NCBI GenBank assembly: GCA_043738565.1
Contig: JAYUGA010000117.1
Span: forward strand, 1 to 15,152
Length of the DNA: 15,152 nt
Source of the DNA: Stagnihabitans sp043738565
GTDB taxonomy: Bacteria; Pseudomonadota; Alphaproteobacteria; Rhodobacterales; Rhodobacteraceae
Reading direction: 5' to 3'
In this document: piece by piece, positions 1-6,316 of the stretch
How positions within the stretch are numbered: the stretch's first letter is position 1
How the letters are laid out: the number at the start of each line of letters is the position of its first letter
Notes under the pieces: model-generated
Database searches by the model: none
The model's input: only the letters and a program-made list of their open reading frames with translations
What the model was told of the DNA's origin: nothing
Translations under genes and position numbers: made by a program

Positions 1-64
1 TTGCCGCGCAGAAGTCGCGCAGGGTGTCGAAGGCGGTGTCGGAGAGGGTGAAACGAACTTCCAT
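1..64 (-). CDS. Unidentified protein, N-terminal fragment (gene runs off the window)
   Basis: Only the first 21 codons are present, reading MEVRFTLSDTAFDTLRDFCA and one further A. The start is well supported: an AAGGAG ribosome site on the minus strand (positions 77 to 72) lies 7 nt before the ATG, and a TTGACT / TAGATA promoter-like pair lies further upstream. The visible residues suggest a small soluble domain, with a short beta strand followed by a helix rich in acidic and hydrophobic residues. This is too little to assign a family. It is transcribed divergently from fumC. A perfect palindrome covers its likely -10, so it may be regulated, possibly by its own product. That last point is inference. 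Confidence 0.6.
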   Translation of the reverse strand, partial: MEVRFTLSDTAFDTLRDFCAA

Positions 65-104
65 GATGTAACTCCTTGTTTCAGGCCAGTTCATCCGGCA
101 TATA

Positions 105-139
105 GTAGATATCTACCCTACCCACAATCGGGAGTCAAG
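105..139 (-). promoter_or_regulatory. Candidate promoter with palindromic operator for the partial minus-strand gene
   Basis: On the minus strand TTGACT (139 to 134) and TAGATA (115 to 110) are separated by 18 nt, a reasonable sigma70-type pair. The -10 lies inside the perfect 12-bp palindrome GTAGATATCTAC (105-116). A dyad over a -10 is a typical place for a repressor to bind. The base match is direct; the function is inferred. Confidence 0.4.
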
Positions 140-141
140 TA

Positions 142-147
142 TATAAT
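142..147 (+). promoter_or_regulatory. Candidate -10 element for fumC
   Basis: A perfect TATAAT lies about 95 nt upstream of the fumC start codon in an AT-richer patch. No convincing -35 sits 16 to 18 nt upstream, so this is a weak call. If it is used, the palindrome at 105-116 would fall in the -35 or upstream region and could influence both divergent genes. Confidence 0.25.
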
Positions 148-242
148 TCCCATGTGAAATCCCCCAGCCTTTCCGCCAAAACCACCCTAGAATTTCGCCC
201 CTCCAAGCGCTATCACGCCCCAAACCCCCTTCGGAGGCCGCG

Positions 243-1631
243 ATGACCCGCCTTGAGACCGACAGCTTCGGCACCCTTGAAGTTCCGTCAGACAAATACT
301 GGGGCGCCCAGACCCAGCGCTCGATCCAGAACTTCGCGATCGGCTGGGAACGGCAGCCCGTGGCCATCATCCGCGCCCTGGGCGTCATCAAGAAAGCCTG
401 CGCGCTGGTCAATATCGACCAATCCGACATCGACGCAGCCCTCGGCCAGACCATCGCAGCCGCCGCGCAAGAGGTCATCGACGGCAAGTTCGACAACAAT
501 TTCCCCCTCGTGGTCTGGCAAACCGGCTCCGGCACCCAGTCCAACATGAACGCCAACGAGGTCATCTCCAACCGCGCCATCGAAATGCTCGGCGGGGTGA
601 TGGGCTCCAAAAAGCCGGTCCACCCCAATGATCACGTCAACATGGGGCAATCCTCCAACGACACCTTCCCGACCGCGATGCACATAGCCATCGGCATGAT
701 GGCCCGCGATACCCTGCTGCCCGGCCTTGAAAAACTGCACCTGGCGCTGGTGGCGAAGGCGCAGGAATTCAAGGACATCATCAAGATCGGCCGCACCCAC
801 ACCCAGGACGCCACCCCGCTGACCCTCGGTCAGGAATTCGGGGGCTACGCCCATCAGGTCGCGCAGGGCATCCTGCGGGTCAACAAGATCCTGCCCGAAA
901 TCTACGAACTCGCGCAAGGCGGCACCGCCGTCGGCACCGGGCTGAACACCCGCGTCGGCTGGGACAAACGGGTGGCGGCCAAAATCGCCGGGATCACCGG
1001 GCTGCCCTTCGTCACCGCCCCGAACAAATTTGAGGCGCTCGCCGCCCATGACGCGATGGTCATGTTCTCCGGTGCCCTGAAAACCGTCGCCGTCAGCCTG
1101 TTCAAGATCGCCAACGACATGCGCTTTCTGGGCTCCGGTCCGCGCTCCGGTCTGGGCGAGCTGTCCCTCCCGGAAAACGAACCCGGCTCCTCGATCATGC
1201 CCGGCAAGGTCAACCCGACCCAGGCCGAAGCCCTGACGATGGTCTGCGCCCAGGTCATGGGCAACGACGCCACCGTCGGTTTCGCGGGCAGCCAGGGCCA
1301 TTTCGAACTCAACGTCTTCAACCCGGTGATGAGCTACAATGTCCTGCAGAGCATGCAACTCTTGGGCGACGCCGCAGGCTCGTTCACCGACAACATGGTC
1401 AAGGGCACCCGCGCCAATCTCGCCCGCATCAACCAGTTGATGCGCGAAAGCCTGATGCTGGTCACGGCGCTGGCCCCCACCATCGGCTACGACGCCGCCA
1501 CCAAGGTCGCCAAAACCGCCCACAAGAACGGCACCACCCTGCGCGAGGAAGCCATCGCCTTGGGCTATGTCACCGGCGAGGTCTTCGACCGCGTGGTGCG
1601 GCCCGAGGACATGATCGGCCCCAAAGGTTAG
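243..1631 (+). CDS. fumC: Class II fumarate hydratase (fumarase C)
   Basis: Catalyses the reversible hydration of fumarate to L-malate in the TCA cycle, in the cytoplasm, as an iron-independent homotetramer. The 462-residue length is normal for FumC. Superfamily motifs are intact: TGSGTQSNMN near residues 94-103, GRTHTQDATP with its histidine at 186, and the GSSIMPGKVNP signature loop at 315-325, which carries the catalytic serine of fumarase/aspartase enzymes. The many specific FumC blocks (WQTGSGTQSNMNANEV region, NDHVNMGQSSND) favour fumarase over aspartase or argininosuccinate lyase. The start is supported by GGAGG at 233-237, five nt before the ATG. The DUF4169 gene begins only 2 nt after the stop, so the two are probably cotranscribed. 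Confidence 0.97.
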   Translation: MTRLETDSFGTLEVPSDKYWGAQTQRSIQNFAIGWERQPVAIIRALGVIKKACALVNIDQSDIDAALGQTIAAAAQEVIDGKFDNNFPLVVWQTGSGTQSNMNANEVISNRAIEMLGGVMGSKKPVHPNDHVNMGQSSNDTFPTAMHIAIGMMARDTLLPGLEKLHLALVAKAQEFKDIIKIGRTHTQDATPLTLGQEFGGYAHQVAQGILRVNKILPEIYELAQGGTAVGTGLNTRVGWDKRVAAKIAGITGLPFVTAPNKFEALAAHDAMVMFSGALKTVAVSLFKIANDMRFLGSGPRSGLGELSLPENEPGSSIMPGKVNPTQAEALTMVCAQVMGNDATVGFAGSQGHFELNVFNPVMSYNVLQSMQLLGDAAGSFTDNMVKGTRANLARINQLMRESLMLVTALAPTIGYDAATKVAKTAHKNGTTLREEAIALGYVTGEVFDRVVRPEDMIGPKG

Positions 1632-1633
1632 CC

Positions 1634-2023
1634 ATGAAAGATCAGGATATGACACAAATCGTCAACCTCCGCACCGCCCGCAAGGCCCGTGAACGCGATA
1701 GCGCCAAGGCCAGGGCCGATGCCAGTGCCGCCAAGCATGGCCGCACCAAAGCCCTGAAGGCGCTGGAAAAAGCCCGCGCCGCCAAGTCCGCCCGCGATCT
1801 GGACGGCAGCCGACGCACCGCCGCCGACCCGCCGCGTGAACCGCCGCGTGAATCGCCACCCACCGAAGACCCGCGCCCCGAGGATCAGCCTGCGGAAGAC
1901 CCGCCGCTGCAAGATCCCGCGCCCGAAGACCTGCCGCCAGAAGACCCAAACCCCGAAGACTGGCCACCGGAAGATCCCGACCCGGACGACTGGCCCGCTG
2001 CCCGACTGCCTGCTGTCTACTGA
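1634..2023 (+). CDS. DUF4169 family protein with pentapeptide-repeat acidic tail
   Basis: Function unknown. The first ~65 residues match what I recall of DUF4169, a short, highly basic, helical alphaproteobacterial family of about 60 residues: MTQIVNLRTARKARERDSAK onward, with the conserved HGRTK segment and a DLDGSRR end. Two starts are possible. The ATG at 1634 has AAAGG about 6 nt upstream; the ATG at 1649 gives the usual family N terminus. The gene is 129 residues, about twice the family length, because of an extension of roughly 65 residues. Residues 77-121 of this are nine tandem five-residue units of the pattern xEDxx, such as PEDLP, PEDPN and PEDWP. The protein is therefore strongly basic at one end and acidic at the other. 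It lies 2 nt after fumC and its stop overlaps that of the convergent gene by 7 bp. Confidence 0.8.
   Translation: MKDQDMTQIVNLRTARKARERDSAKARADASAAKHGRTKALKALEKARAAKSARDLDGSRRTAADPPREPPRESPPTEDPRPEDQPAEDPPLQDPAPEDLPPEDPNPEDWPPEDPDPDDWPAARLPAVY
1862..1996 (+). repeat. Nine-unit 15-bp coding repeat (pentapeptide xEDxx)
   Basis: Translated in frame this reads TEDPR, PEDQP, AEDPP, LQDPA, PEDLP, PEDPN, PEDWP, PEDPD, PDDWP. Period is exactly five residues, with Asp invariant at position 3 and mostly Glu at position 2. The DNA units have diverged at third positions, so the array is not a fresh expansion. A separate perfect 12-bp tandem duplication, CCGCCGCGTGAA twice, lies just upstream at 1829-1852. 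Confidence 0.85.
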
Positions 2024-2331
2024 ATGACGCGGAAGACTTCCCAATAGGTCGAACCCGACACGATGAACGGTTCCAGTTCGGCCCCCCAGGGTCCATGCTC
2101 TGCCGCTTTGCCGATCCTGCTGAACATGGTGTCCAGTTCGGCAAGGTCTTTGACCTTCATATCCAGTTGAATCTCGGCTTCGCGTGCGCCCACCGATCCG
2201 GTGATAATCTGCTGCGTGCCCTGCGCAATCCCGGCCTTGGGCCCGATCTCGCGTTCCCATTTCAGCAAGAGGTCGATGGCTTTCTGCTTGTACCCAAACC
2301 GCGCCTCGACATGCCAGCGTGCAATCATCAT
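2017..2331 (-). CDS. Conserved-looking small protein of unknown function
   Basis: 104 residues with no family I can name. The sequence looks protein-like: balanced composition, regular alternation of strand-like and amphipathic helix segments (RWHVEAR, KAIDLLLKWEREIG, IQLDMKVKDLAELDTMF, YWEVFRVIQ). Length and pattern resemble dimeric alpha/beta-barrel proteins such as ABM or NIPSNAP-like domains, but this is a guess from shape only. The start has GGAGGA about 8 nt upstream; a second ATG follows immediately. It is convergent with the DUF4169 gene (stops overlap by 7 bp) and divergent from the ribbon-helix-helix gene. It thus separates two genes that I recall as usually adjacent in Rhodobacteraceae. 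No signal peptide or membrane segment is seen, so it is probably cytoplasmic. Confidence 0.8.
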   Translation of the reverse strand: MMIARWHVEARFGYKQKAIDLLLKWEREIGPKAGIAQGTQQIITGSVGAREAEIQLDMKVKDLAELDTMFSRIGKAAEHGPWGAELEPFIVSGSTYWEVFRVIQ

Positions 2332-2469
2332 GGTCGCATCCTCCCATTGGTGCGCCCCCGATCCCGTCTTGCCTGCGACCCTTGCCGGGCCTTGCCGCCT
2401 GCGCCATCATGGCACAGAACCTGCGCCGTGCATAGCCGTGGCCCGGACCCGCGAAAGGACCGCAAGCCG

Positions 2470-2685
2470 ATGCCACGGCCGATCAAGCATTCCCTCACCC
2501 TGCACGGCCACCGCACCTCCGTCTCGCTCGAAGCCGAATTCTGGACCGAATTCCGCCGCCTCGCCCAGACCCGCAATCAGACCCTCAACCAACTCGCCGC
2601 CGAAATCGACGACGGCCGCAAGGGCAGCGGGCTTGCCTCCGCGATCCGGGTCTTTGTGCTGTCCGAACTCAGACATTCGCCATGA
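2470..2685 (+). CDS. Ribbon-helix-helix domain protein (RHH_4-like)
   Basis: 71 residues. The pattern matches the small ribbon-helix-helix proteins (PF13467-type) of alphaproteobacteria: MPRPIKHSLTLHGHRTSVSL contains the beta strand, then the FWTEFRRLAQTRNQTLNQLA helix, and the conserved LASAIRVFVL C-terminal helix. The family is presumed to bind DNA as a dimer, but targets are unknown. The ATG at 2470 gives the usual family N terminus. AAAGGA at 2454-2459 is a somewhat distant ribosome site (10 nt). The open frame extends upstream without homology and is rejected as coding. Orthologues are usually found with DUF4169 near fumC (family recall); here the minus-strand gene at 2017-2331 intervenes, so this gene needs its own promoter somewhere in the 138-bp divergent gap. 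Confidence 0.82.
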   Translation: MPRPIKHSLTLHGHRTSVSLEAEFWTEFRRLAQTRNQTLNQLAAEIDDGRKGSGLASAIRVFVLSELRHSP

Positions 2686-3053
2686 ATTCCCCCATTGCCC
2701 TCCCCGCCGGTTTCCCGTTAGGGTCGCGTAACGCGGGCATCTCTCGCGGAAGAATTCTCTGCCCCCCGGCTCTGGCGCCAAATCCGCGCCGAAATTGGGG
2801 GCGGCCGGATCGGTCGCAAGACCGCTGAATTGCCCGTCAAGTCCTTGATTTGCCGGGTTTTTATACGGGGCCATCTGGCCCGGAAGTGAACCGCGATGAT
2901 GCGCGCGAACCTATCAGCGACAGGCGAGGGCTGCCCACCGGGCACCGCCCTGCTTGTCCCATTGCGCAGCCTCGCCCAAACAAGTCGCCCCGCTGCATCG
3001 TTTCACGCCCCACCGGGCCTGCGAATGTTGCGCGCCGGGCGCAGAGAAAGTCC
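2686..3053 (+). promoter_or_regulatory. Intergenic leader region of rne
   Basis: 368 bp with no credible gene. Visible structure: the odd palindrome CGCGT-A-ACGCG (2725-2735); a 5-bp hairpin CGGTC-GCAA-GACCG with a GNRA-type loop (2811-2824); the inverted repeat TCAAG-TC-CTTGA (2837-2848); and hairpin GGGCC-ATCT-GGCCC (2868-2881). A TTATAC hexamer at 2861-2866 could be a -10 but has no good -35. In E. coli the rne 5' UTR is structured and mediates autoregulation. Whether this leader does the same cannot be told from sequence alone. Confidence 0.35.
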
Positions 3054-5726
3054 ATGTCCAAGAAAATGCTCATTGATGCCACCCACGCCGAGGAAACTCG
3101 CGTCGTTGTGGTCGACGGCAACAAGGTTGAAGAGTTCGACTTTGAAACCCTGAACAAACGCCAGCTTGCCGGCAATATCTACCTCGCCAAAGTCACCCGG
3201 GTCGAACCCTCGTTGCAGGCGGCCTTTGTCGATTACGGCGGCAACCGCCACGGCTTTCTGGCCTTTGCCGAGATTCACCCCGATTACTACCAGATCCCGG
3301 TGGCCGACCGCAAAGCCCTGCTGGACGAAGAACGCGCCTACAACCGGGCGCAGGACGAGGAAGACAACCGCCGCTCGCGCCCGGCGCCGCGCCCGCGGCC
3401 GCCCCGCGCCGAAGCCACCAAATCCGACGATTCCGTGCAGGCCTCCGAAGGCCATATCGGCGGCATGGATGTCGTTGATCTGGGTGAGGAAACCGGGGCC
3501 GACGCGCTGGTCGAACATGCAAACGCCCCCGATCAGCCGCATCACGATCTCGCGCAGGACGACCATCATGCCGACGATCACGACGCCCCGTTCCGCGCCA
3601 TCGACCACGCCTCCGACACCGATGATGAAATCGAGAGCATCGCCGAAGAAGACGTGGCCGAAGAAATCTCGCACGCCCGCAAACCCCGTGCCCGGCGCTA
3701 CAAGATTCAGGAAGTGGTGAAAGTCCGTCAGATCCTGCTGGTGCAGGTCGTCAAGGAAGAACGCGGCAACAAGGGCGCGGCGCTGACCACCTACCTCAGT
3801 CTCGCCGGTCGCTACTGCGTCCTGATGCCCAACACCGCCCGGGGTGGCGGCATCTCGCGCAAGATCACCGTCGCCGCCGACCGCAAGAAGCTCAAGGAAA
3901 TCGCGACAGAGATCGAAGTGCCGGAAGGCGCCGGCCTGATCATCCGCACCGCCGGTGCCAAACGCACCAAACCAGAGATCAAGCGCGACTACGAATATCT
4001 GATGCGGCTCTGGGAACAAATTCGCGAACTGACGCTGAAATCCATCGCCCCCGCCGCGATCTACGAAGAGGGCGATCTGATCAAACGCTCGATCCGCGAT
4101 CTTTATAGCCGCGAGATCGACGAAATCCTCGTCGAAGGCGATCTGGGCTACCGCACCGCCAAAGACTTCATGCGGATGATCATGCCCAGCCACGCCAAAG
4201 TCGTGCAGCCCTACGCCGACCAGATGCCGCTGTTCGCCCGCTTTCAGGTCGAATCCTACCTGGGCGGCATGTTCAACCCGACCGTGCAGCTGAAATCCGG
4301 CGGCTATATCGTCATCGGCGTCACCGAGGCGCTGGTCGCCATCGACGTGAACTCCGGCCGCGCCACCAAAGAGGGTTCCATCGAGGAAACCGCCCTCAAG
4401 ACCAACCTCGAGGCGGCCGAGGAAATCGCGCGCCAGTTGCGCCTGCGCGACCTCGCCGGCCTGATCGTGATCGACTTCATCGACATGGAGGAACGGCGCA
4501 ACAACGCCAGCGTCGAGAAAAAGATCAAGGACAAGCTGAAAACCGACCGCGCCCGCATCCAGATCGGCCGCATTTCCGGTTTCGGCCTCTTGGAAATGTC
4601 GCGCCAGCGCCTGCGCCCCGGCATGCTGGAATCGACCACCCAGCCCTGCGCCCATTGCCACGGCACCGGCCTGATCCGCTCTGACGACAACCTTGGCCTG
4701 CAAGTGCTGCGCGCCCTGGAAGAAGAAGGCACCCGCAACCGCACCAAAGAGGTCTTGTTGAAAGCGCCGATCGGCATCGTCAACTTCCTGTTCAACCAGA
4801 AACGCGAACATCTGGCGATGATCGAGGCGCGCTATGGCATGGCGGTGCGGATCGAGGCGGATCCCGCACTGGTCAGCCCCGATTATTCCATCGAGAAATT
4901 CAAGACCGCCACCCGCGTCGTGCCCGTCGTCGGTGCCGCCATCTCTGGCAACGCCAGCCTGATGGGCGCTGCCGTCGATGAATACGAAGATCCCGACATC
5001 CCGGACGACGATCTCGACGAGGTCGAAGAGGCCGAGGTGGTCGAGGTCAAAGCGCCCGCCAGTGCCAGCCATAGTGCGACACCCCGCGCCGAAGGCGATG
5101 GCAGCCCGGCCAAGAAAAAGCGCCGCCGCCGTCGCAAGAAGAAGCCAGGCTCAGGCGGCATGTCGGCCAATGGCAGCGCGACCGAAGCGCAGGATTCCGA
5201 CGGTGAGGACGGTGACGACGACGAGGGTGATGACACCGATTCCGCGCTGGTTGCTGCGGCCCCGGTTCTGGCACCGGTTGCCGAAGCGATCGCCGAAGCC
5301 GCAGTGACCCCGGAAACCCCGGCCAAGAAAAAGCCGACCACCCGGTCGCGCAGCTCCGCCGCCTCCAAGGCCAAAGCCGCCGCCGCTGCGGCAGAAGCAG
5401 CCCCCGAGGTCGCCAAAGCCGACGCTCTGGCCGCAGCCGCGCCAGAACCTGCCGCCGAACCCAAGGCCAAACCGGCCACCCGGTCGCGCAGCCGCGCCAA
5501 AACCGCCAGCGCCAAACCGGCAGAAGTGGTAAGTGCCGCGGAACCAGTGCCGGCCGCCGCCAAAGCGGCCGCCCCCATCGCAGCCCATGCCCCGGCACCC
5601 GAGGCGGTGGCGGTGATCACGGCGCCCAGACCGACCCCAATCGCCGAACCAGCCACCGTGGCAGAGGCGGCAGCCGAAGACCCCGACAAGCCCAAACGCA
5701 AAGGCTGGTGGTCGCTCGGCCGCTAA
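3054..5726 (+). CDS. rne: Ribonuclease E (degradosome endoribonuclease)
   Basis: Single-strand-specific endoribonuclease for mRNA decay and rRNA/tRNA maturation, and scaffold of the RNA degradosome. 890 residues. The start MSKKMLIDATHAEETRVVVV is the usual family start, though its ribosome site (AGAAAG) is weak. An S1 domain begins near residue 36 and is split by a charged insertion of about 110-130 residues (roughly 90-220), containing a His/Asp-rich stretch at 160-178. Catalytic Mg ligands are D431 in AIDVNSG and D474 in IVIDFIDM, 43 apart as in E. coli D303/D346. The zinc-link cysteines are C532 and C535 (CAHC). The C-terminal third is low-complexity Ala/Pro/Lys with a basic patch at 687-697, and ends in GWWSLGR (GWW at 884-886). 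A C-terminal GWW motif binds PNPase in Caulobacter, so PNPase docking is a reasonable inference. Confidence 0.96.
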   Translation: MSKKMLIDATHAEETRVVVVDGNKVEEFDFETLNKRQLAGNIYLAKVTRVEPSLQAAFVDYGGNRHGFLAFAEIHPDYYQIPVADRKALLDEERAYNRAQDEEDNRRSRPAPRPRPPRAEATKSDDSVQASEGHIGGMDVVDLGEETGADALVEHANAPDQPHHDLAQDDHHADDHDAPFRAIDHASDTDDEIESIAEEDVAEEISHARKPRARRYKIQEVVKVRQILLVQVVKEERGNKGAALTTYLSLAGRYCVLMPNTARGGGISRKITVAADRKKLKEIATEIEVPEGAGLIIRTAGAKRTKPEIKRDYEYLMRLWEQIRELTLKSIAPAAIYEEGDLIKRSIRDLYSREIDEILVEGDLGYRTAKDFMRMIMPSHAKVVQPYADQMPLFARFQVESYLGGMFNPTVQLKSGGYIVIGVTEALVAIDVNSGRATKEGSIEETALKTNLEAAEEIARQLRLRDLAGLIVIDFIDMEERRNNASVEKKIKDKLKTDRARIQIGRISGFGLLEMSRQRLRPGMLESTTQPCAHCHGTGLIRSDDNLGLQVLRALEEEGTRNRTKEVLLKAPIGIVNFLFNQKREHLAMIEARYGMAVRIEADPALVSPDYSIEKFKTATRVVPVVGAAISGNASLMGAAVDEYEDPDIPDDDLDEVEEAEVVEVKAPASASHSATPRAEGDGSPAKKKRRRRRKKKPGSGGMSANGSATEAQDSDGEDGDDDEGDDTDSALVAAAPVLAPVAEAIAEAAVTPETPAKKKPTTRSRSSAASKAKAAAAAAEAAPEVAKADALAAAAPEPAAEPKAKPATRSRSRAKTASAKPAEVVSAAEPVPAAAKAAAPIAAHAPAPEAVAVITAPRPTPIAEPATVAEAAAEDPDKPKRKGWWSLGR

Positions 5727-5742
5727 CCCGGCGGCACAAACC

Positions 5743-5775
5743 AAAAGGGCGGCAGGATGATCCTGCCGCCCTTTT
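5743..5775 (+). terminator. Intrinsic terminator of rne
   Basis: A perfect 15-bp stem, AAAAGGGCGGCAGGA against TCCTGCCGCCCTTTT, with a TGA loop and a terminal run of four T, starts 16 nt after the rne stop. Because the stem begins with four A, it could also stop transcripts arriving from the opposite strand. Confidence 0.9.
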
Positions 5776-5822
5776 CCGATGTGCCGCGACAAACCTGCAG
5801 CACTCCCCCCATTTCCTGTCCC

Positions 5823-5842
5823 CAAATATCCCCGCCGGAGGC
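5823..5842 (+). repeat. Dispersed intergenic repeat, copy A (core CAAATATCC)
   Basis: CAAATATCCCCGCCGGAGGC, identical over 20 nt to copy C at 13386-13405. The left half (TTTCATTTTGGC) is degraded here to TTTCCTGTC. It lies in the convergent gap between rne and the TusA-like gene. See the entries at 9328 and 13371. Confidence 0.8.
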
Positions 5843-5874
5843 CTCAACAGCACCCGTCCACCCCCCGGCCAACC

Positions 5875-5914
5875 TCGCGTGTAGGGTGCGTCATATGGCG
5901 CACCCTACACGCGA
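5875..5914. repeat. 40-nt near-perfect palindrome (REP-like)
   Basis: TCGCGTGTAGGGTGCG (5875-5890) is followed by TCATATGG and then by the exact reverse complement, CGCACCCTACACGCGA (5899-5914). The centre CATATG is also palindromic, so only one opposed pair (T5891/G5898) fails to match. As RNA this would pair as G-U. No T run follows, so it is not a classical terminator. Its form is that of a REP-type or MITE-like palindrome. Only one copy occurs in this window. Confidence 0.8.
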
Positions 5915-6010
5915 AACCCAGCGCAGCCGCCCGGTAACAACCCCCGAACAAAATCATATAAACCAATACATCCAACACTTTACCCATCGGCCGCACGCAC
6001 GGACACCGCC

Positions 6011-6238
6011 TCACCCCCGCCGGATCAGGTGCAGCACCACCGCCCCCTCCAGCCGCGCCTCCAGATAGTCATGCCCCGCCTGCCCGCAAAAATGCGGCAA
6101 ATCCACCCGCACCATCGCATCCGTCGCCCGCAGGCACAGCACCTGGCCCCGCGCCATCGCCAGCAACCGCTTCCGCGCCTTCAGCACTGGCAGGGGGCAC
6201 AGCAACCCCTCGCAGTCCAGCTCCACGTCCCAACCCAT
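6011..6238 (-). CDS. TusA-family sulfurtransferase-like protein
   Basis: 75 residues from the internal ATG at 6238, the usual size of the TusA/SirA/YedF fold. The key motif is clear: LDCEGLLCPLPVLKARKRL, with the CPxP signature cysteine at residue 14, followed by the strand/helix pattern ending VVLHLIRRG. TusA proteins carry persulfide sulfur for tRNA 2-thiouridine and other sulfur-transfer reactions. The exact partner of this paralogue is unknown, so tusA is not assigned. The frame stays open to GTG codons at 6316/6313, which would add 26 residues preceded by GAAGG. I prefer 6238 on family length, though its ribosome site (GGGGG) is weak. It is convergent with rne. Confidence 0.85.
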   Translation of the reverse strand: MGWDVELDCEGLLCPLPVLKARKRLLAMARGQVLCLRATDAMVRVDLPHFCGQAGHDYLEARLEGAVVLHLIRRG

Positions 6239-6248
6239 CCCAACCCCC

Positions 6249-6269
6249 GCTTGCCGCTTGCCGCTTGCC
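6249..6269. repeat. Three perfect tandem copies of GCTTGCC
   Basis: A heptamer repeated three times, 11 nt upstream of the preferred start of the TusA-like gene. Seven is not a multiple of three, so slippage would shift the frame of the longer GTG-started version. Confidence 0.85.
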
Positions 6270-6316
6270 AGATACTCCCGCCACAGGCGCTTTCCCACCG
6301 CAATCGTCCCCACCAC

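Noticed and set aside
288..1655. Long minus-strand frame opposite fumC
   Set aside because: Same antisense artefact; fumC with intact active-site motifs occupies the plus strand.
2095..2469. Upstream extension of the ribbon-helix-helix frame
   Set aside because: It runs antisense to the gene at 2017-2331 and lacks protein character; family length matches the ATG at 2470.
2850..3053. N-terminal extension of RNase E by 68 residues
   Set aside because: The extension has no family similarity, and the usual RNase E start MSKKMLIDATH lies at 3054.
3003..5072. Very long open frame on the minus strand opposite rne
   Set aside because: It mirrors the rne codon pattern in GC-rich DNA, has biased Asp/Gly/Phe/His composition and no motif. 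rne is certain on the other strand.
5875..5914. The 40-nt palindrome as a terminator
   Set aside because: No T run on either side, and rne already ends at the terminator at 5743-5775.
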